24,570 nucleotides of DNA, taken from Verrucomicrobiota bacterium (lineage in GTDB: Bacteria; Verrucomicrobiota; Verrucomicrobiia; Limisphaerales; UBA1096). The notes beneath the pieces are model-generated. The model was not told where the DNA came from and ran no database searches. It worked only from the letters and a program-made list of their open reading frames with translations. The position numbers and the translations under genes were made by a program. Positions 22,484 to 24,570 of the stretch are shown here, piece after piece; within the stretch, counting starts at the first letter, position 1; every line of letters begins with the position of its first letter. The stretch lies in assembly GCA_003972865.1 (NCBI GenBank), contig QOAX01000053.1:1-24570 (forward strand), written 5' to 3'.

Positions 22484-23638
22484 TCAGCGCTTGGCCAGGT
22501 CGCGAACGTAAACGTTCGCAAAGTCGATCGGGCCGCTTGGCACAATTTTCAACGGCCCCTTGGCCGGCACGTTGCCCAATTTTTTGCCGGTGAAAATAGA
22601 TTTTCCGTTGACGCTCAGGCTGAGTCGGTCGCCGCGCAACTCGCCCTCAAAGCGGTTCCAGTTGCGCCCCTTCAAAACCAAGGCATCGTCGTACAGCGAA
22701 GGCGCAATCACAATAGCCGACGCGTCCGAACCGTGAAGCTGGAAGGCACACGGCTTGGTTTCCCCCGACACACGAACGTCGAAGATAAAACCAAAGTCGC
22801 CGAACGACCCGCTGGTTTGAAGCGACTTGTCGGCGGCGTCCGTTTTTCCGTCGAAACGAAACTGCCAGTTTTGCGAGCGCCAACCCTCCGTCACGCGCCA
22901 GCCGGAAAAATCGACGCCGGTGTAGAGGCAGCGATACCCGCGATTGGCGATGGCGACCTGCCCCGGCTCAAGCGGTGTCGTCGGCAGTTCCTTGATTCGC
23001 ATGTTTCGGTAATGCACCACGCCGCCCTCCGACTCGATGCAGATGTAGCCCTTGCGCGGGCTGGCCTCTTTGCCGCGAGTCACCACTTTGCCGTTGACCG
23101 CGAGCGAGATGTTTCCGTCGTCGCAGACAATCCGATAATGGTTCCACTCCGGACTCGGCTTGGAGCGAAACTCCGTCGGGAATGCCCGGCTGCCGCCCCG
23201 ACCGTTGACCGGCGTCATCGTCGCGCCGTGTATCGGAAAAATGTCGCCGTGCACCGTGTGCCCCCCGGAATTCCCGTAGGCATTCTCCAGCACCTGCACC
23301 TCCACGCTGCGATGAAACGGCTGGCCGCGAGCCGTGATGTCGTCCGCCCAGACAAAAATCCCGGCGTTGCCCTTCGGCTTCATGTGCCGCCACTCCACCT
23401 CCATGATGAAGTTTTGGTACATCCGCTCCGTGCGCAGTTCGCCGATCGGTTTGCCGGAACAGACGAGCATCCCGTCGCTCACCGACCAAGTGGACGGTGC
23501 GGTGTTCACCGGCACCCAGCCGGTGAGATCTTTCCCGTTGAACAACGGCCGAAACCCGTCCTCCGCAGCGGCAACCAACACCGCCGAAAACAAAACAGCG
23601 GCAACAAAACAAACGCTCCTCCTTTTGTGGAAACACAT
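22484..23638 (-). CDS. Secreted DUF1080 protein (3-keto-disaccharide hydrolase-type), two domains
   Basis: Exported protein of 384 residues from ATG 23638, with signal peptide at about residues 1-25 (VCFVAAVLFSAVLVAAAE). DUF1080 proteins have a concanavalin/laminin-G-like jelly roll, and some hydrolyse 3-keto-glycosides. The first domain (about 27-225) has the classical FRPLFNGKDLTGW opening, GNAGIFVWADD, then SVEVQVLENAYGNSGGHTVHG and the closing GYICIESEGGVVHYRNMRI. The second part (about 235-384) repeats the plan in weaker form (CLYTGVDFSGWRV, CAFQLHGSDASAIVIA, WNRFEGELRGDRLSLSVNGK, FANVYVRDLAKR). The last residues LAKR lie on a near-match of the dispersed palindrome. Neighbours do not show a defined sugar pathway. 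Confidence 0.9.
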   Translation of the reverse strand: MCFHKRRSVCFVAAVLFSAVLVAAAEDGFRPLFNGKDLTGWVPVNTAPSTWSVSDGMLVCSGKPIGELRTERMYQNFIMEVEWRHMKPKGNAGIFVWADDITARGQPFHRSVEVQVLENAYGNSGGHTVHGDIFPIHGATMTPVNGRGGSRAFPTEFRSKPSPEWNHYRIVCDDGNISLAVNGKVVTRGKEASPRKGYICIESEGGVVHYRNMRIKELPTTPLEPGQVAIANRGYRCLYTGVDFSGWRVTEGWRSQNWQFRFDGKTDAADKSLQTSGSFGDFGFIFDVRVSGETKPCAFQLHGSDASAIVIAPSLYDDALVLKGRNWNRFEGELRGDRLSLSVNGKSIFTGKKLGNVPAKGPLKIVPSGPIDFANVYVRDLAKR

Positions 23639-23665
23639 GATGCGCGGAGAATGCCCGCGGCACAG

Positions 23666-23679
23666 CGCTTGGCCAAGCG
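23666..23679. repeat. 14-bp palindrome copy between DUF1080 and TetR genes
   Basis: Exact CGCTTGGCCAAGCG in the divergent gap, 28 bp upstream of the DUF1080 ATG and about 95 bp before the TetR operator. Confidence 0.85.
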
Positions 23680-23772
23680 GAAACCGGGGATACGATCTTA
23701 TTGAACCTATTCATCAAATTGGCCGTATACGACCTATAAAAACAGCCTTGACGCCTCGAACGCTTGCCATTA

Positions 23773-23802
23773 AAACAAACGCCTGTTTCAAACGTTTGTT
23801 TG
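23773..23802. promoter_or_regulatory. Probable PsrA/TetR-type operator
   Basis: AAACAAACG (23773-23781) and CGTTTGTTT (23793-23801) form a perfect 9-bp inverted repeat, and inside it lies the perfect palindrome CAAACGTTTG (23789-23798). CAAAC-GCCT-GTTTC (23776-23789) fits the published PsrA consensus (G/C)AAAC-N2-4-GTTT(G/C). It ends 7 bp before the TetR-family start codon, which suggests autoregulation of that gene and the genes behind it. Binding by this protein is inferred. Confidence 0.7.
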
Positions 23803-23808
23803 AATTTA

Positions 23809-24486
23809 ATGGCCACGGCTGACACCAAGTCACAAATCCTCGACACCGCTGAGCGGCTTTTCGCGCAGAAGGGGTTCGATGCCGTGTCGCTGCGAAACAT
23901 CGTCACGGTGGCCAAGGTCAACCTCGCGGCGGTGCATTATCACTTTGGCTCGAAGCAGTCGTTGCTTCACACAGTGGTGGCGCGGCGGCTTCGCCCAATC
24001 AACGAGGAGCGCCTGGCTGGGCTGGCAGAGGCGCAGACCAAGGCGGGCAAGCGGCCGGTGAAACTTGAGCGCGTGCTCGAGTGCCTGTTTTTGCCGCTGT
24101 TCCGCGTGCAGGCCGACCCCAAGGTCGGCCCGGCGTTTTCACGGTTGATCGGACGGGTGTTGTTCGACCGAAACGCAGACCTTCAAAAATTCATGATGAG
24201 CGAGTTGGCTGAAGTGATCCCTCAGTTCAGTGCCGCGCTCGATGCTGCGCTACCCGGGTTGCCCAAGGAAGAAACGGATTGGCGCTCGCACTTCATGGCC
24301 GGCGCGATGGCGCACACGCTTTGCAACGCCGATCTTCTCGTCCGCTTCACCGGCACCGATGCCGACGCCTCCGACTACGAGTCAACAGTGCGGCGGTTGA
24401 TCGATTTCACCGCCGCCGGCTTCCGCGCAAAGGTCAGCCCGCCTCCGAAAAAAGCCCGCGCAAAGCAAACGCCCAGAAAGAAGTAG
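23809..24486 (+). CDS. TetR-family regulator, PsrA-like
   Basis: Transcriptional repressor of 225 residues from ATG 23809. The N-terminal helix-turn-helix (about residues 8-52) has ILDTAERLFAQKGFDAVSLR, then NIVTVAKVNLAAVHYHFGSK, typical of TetR proteins. The C-terminal domain with RLIGRVLFDRNADLQKFMMS, then ELAEVIPQF and a WRSHFMAGAMAHTL stretch, matches the type found in PsrA, which senses long-chain fatty acids in Pseudomonas. The last 20 residues are basic and Pro/Lys-rich. An upstream in-frame ATG at 23764 would start inside the operator and was rejected. A lipoprotein gene begins 1 bp after its stop, so the regulator heads an operon. Ligand is inferred from domain resemblance only. Confidence 0.9.
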   Translation: MATADTKSQILDTAERLFAQKGFDAVSLRNIVTVAKVNLAAVHYHFGSKQSLLHTVVARRLRPINEERLAGLAEAQTKAGKRPVKLERVLECLFLPLFRVQADPKVGPAFSRLIGRVLFDRNADLQKFMMSELAEVIPQFSAALDAALPGLPKEETDWRSHFMAGAMAHTLCNADLLVRFTGTDADASDYESTVRRLIDFTAAGFRAKVSPPPKKARAKQTPRKK

Positions 24487-24487
24487 C

Positions 24488-24570
24488 ATGCGCCGGACAC
24501 TTCCCATCACCGCGGCGGTCCTCCTGCTCGCTGGTTGCGCCACCGACTCCAACCGGACGGCCCGGGATTT
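24488..24570 (+). CDS. Lipoprotein, N-terminal part only (cut by window end)
   Basis: ATG at 24488, 1 bp after the TetR-family stop, opens a frame that continues to the window edge. The visible 27 residues have a lipoprotein signal peptide with lipobox LLAGC (Cys17 in MRRTLPITAAVLLLAGC). In this position behind a TetR-type repressor it may be the outer-membrane or first component of an efflux system, but the visible part cannot show that. Confidence 0.75.
   Translation, partial: MRRTLPITAAVLLLAGCATDSNRTARD

Larger units (their letters stand above)
115..23679. repeat. Dispersed highly iterated palindrome GCTTGGCCAAGC (core TTGGCCAA), about 31 copies
   Basis: Hand count of the exact core TTGGCCAA, by first base: 117, 846, 1018, 1160, 2408, 3039, 3157, 4900, 6028, 6060, 6838, 7285, 9756, 9911, 10122, 10832, 11156, 12264, 12519, 13953, 14079, 15876, 16989, 17165, 18795, 19862, 20090, 20216, 20945, 21675, 23669. 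The 12-bp form is exact at 115, 844, 2406, 3037, 12517, 13951, 15874, 16987, 17163, 18793 and 23667. The 14-bp form CGCTTGGCCAAGCG is exact at 2405, 12516, 16986 and 23666. Many one-mismatch copies exist (for example CTGGCCAAGC near 959, 3178 and 6703; TTGGCCAG near 22492). Sequence outside the palindrome differs at every copy and no target duplications are seen, so it is not an insertion element. With about 60% G+C, chance would give well under one copy of the 8-mer. Confidence 0.9.

Noticed and set aside
115..23679. Dispersed palindrome as MITE, insertion sequence or REP element
   Set aside because: No shared sequence beyond 14 bp, no target duplication, no REP-like stem-loop pairs, and no transposase in the window.
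1..24570. CRISPR array, tRNA or rRNA genes, prophage
   Set aside because: No regularly spaced direct repeats, no tRNA-like or rRNA-like segments and no phage genes were seen on either strand.

Overview
The window comes from a G+C-rich bacterial chromosome, most likely Verrucomicrobiota (Planctomycetota is the main alternative). The main evidence is family content: a DUF1501 protein beside a DUF1549/DUF1553 protein, a secreted DUF1080 protein, a DUF5060/DUF4038 apiosidase-like glycosidase, a fused cytochrome b/cytochrome c protein, and a secreted META-domain protein with a verrucomicrobial-style 'DLKKW...FYRV' module. No rRNA, tRNA, CRISPR array, integrase or transposase was recognised.

Layout. 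1-4402 (minus): four tightly coupled genes, DUF58 protein -> BatA-like VWA membrane protein -> Fe(III)-type binding lipoprotein -> ABC permease (cut by the window edge). 4403-4922: an A+T-rich stretch followed by a decayed glycosyltransferase-9-like gene tail with an 18-bp tandem duplication. 4923-7340 (minus): HhH-GPD DNA glycosylase and the GTPase Der with a long basic tail. 7356-9976 (minus): Rieske protein and cytochrome b fused to two c-type haem domains, a bc-type respiratory complex. 10129-12250 (plus): a short FkbM-like protein and an M3 metallopeptidase. 12272-16778: a small membrane protein, ThiH, TilS and the apiosidase-like glycosidase. 16779-17216: a small lipoprotein and a possible Cys-rich mini-ORF ending in a terminator-like hairpin. 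17217-21136 (plus): the DUF1501 and DUF1549/DUF1553 pair. 21170-24570: a degenerate receiver protein with an apparent frameshift, the META-domain protein, the DUF1080 protein, a TetR/PsrA-like regulator with a matching operator, and the start of a lipoprotein.

The most unusual signal is not a gene. The palindrome TTGGCCAA, usually extended to GCTTGGCCAAGC, occurs about 31 times by hand count (roughly one per 0.8 kb; chance expectation is below one). It lies inside genes in all three reading frames and is several-fold denser between genes: nearly every intergenic gap of 100 bp or more carries an exact or one-mismatch copy. It resembles a highly iterated palindrome such as cyanobacterial HIP1, but with a different sequence. 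Its function is unknown.
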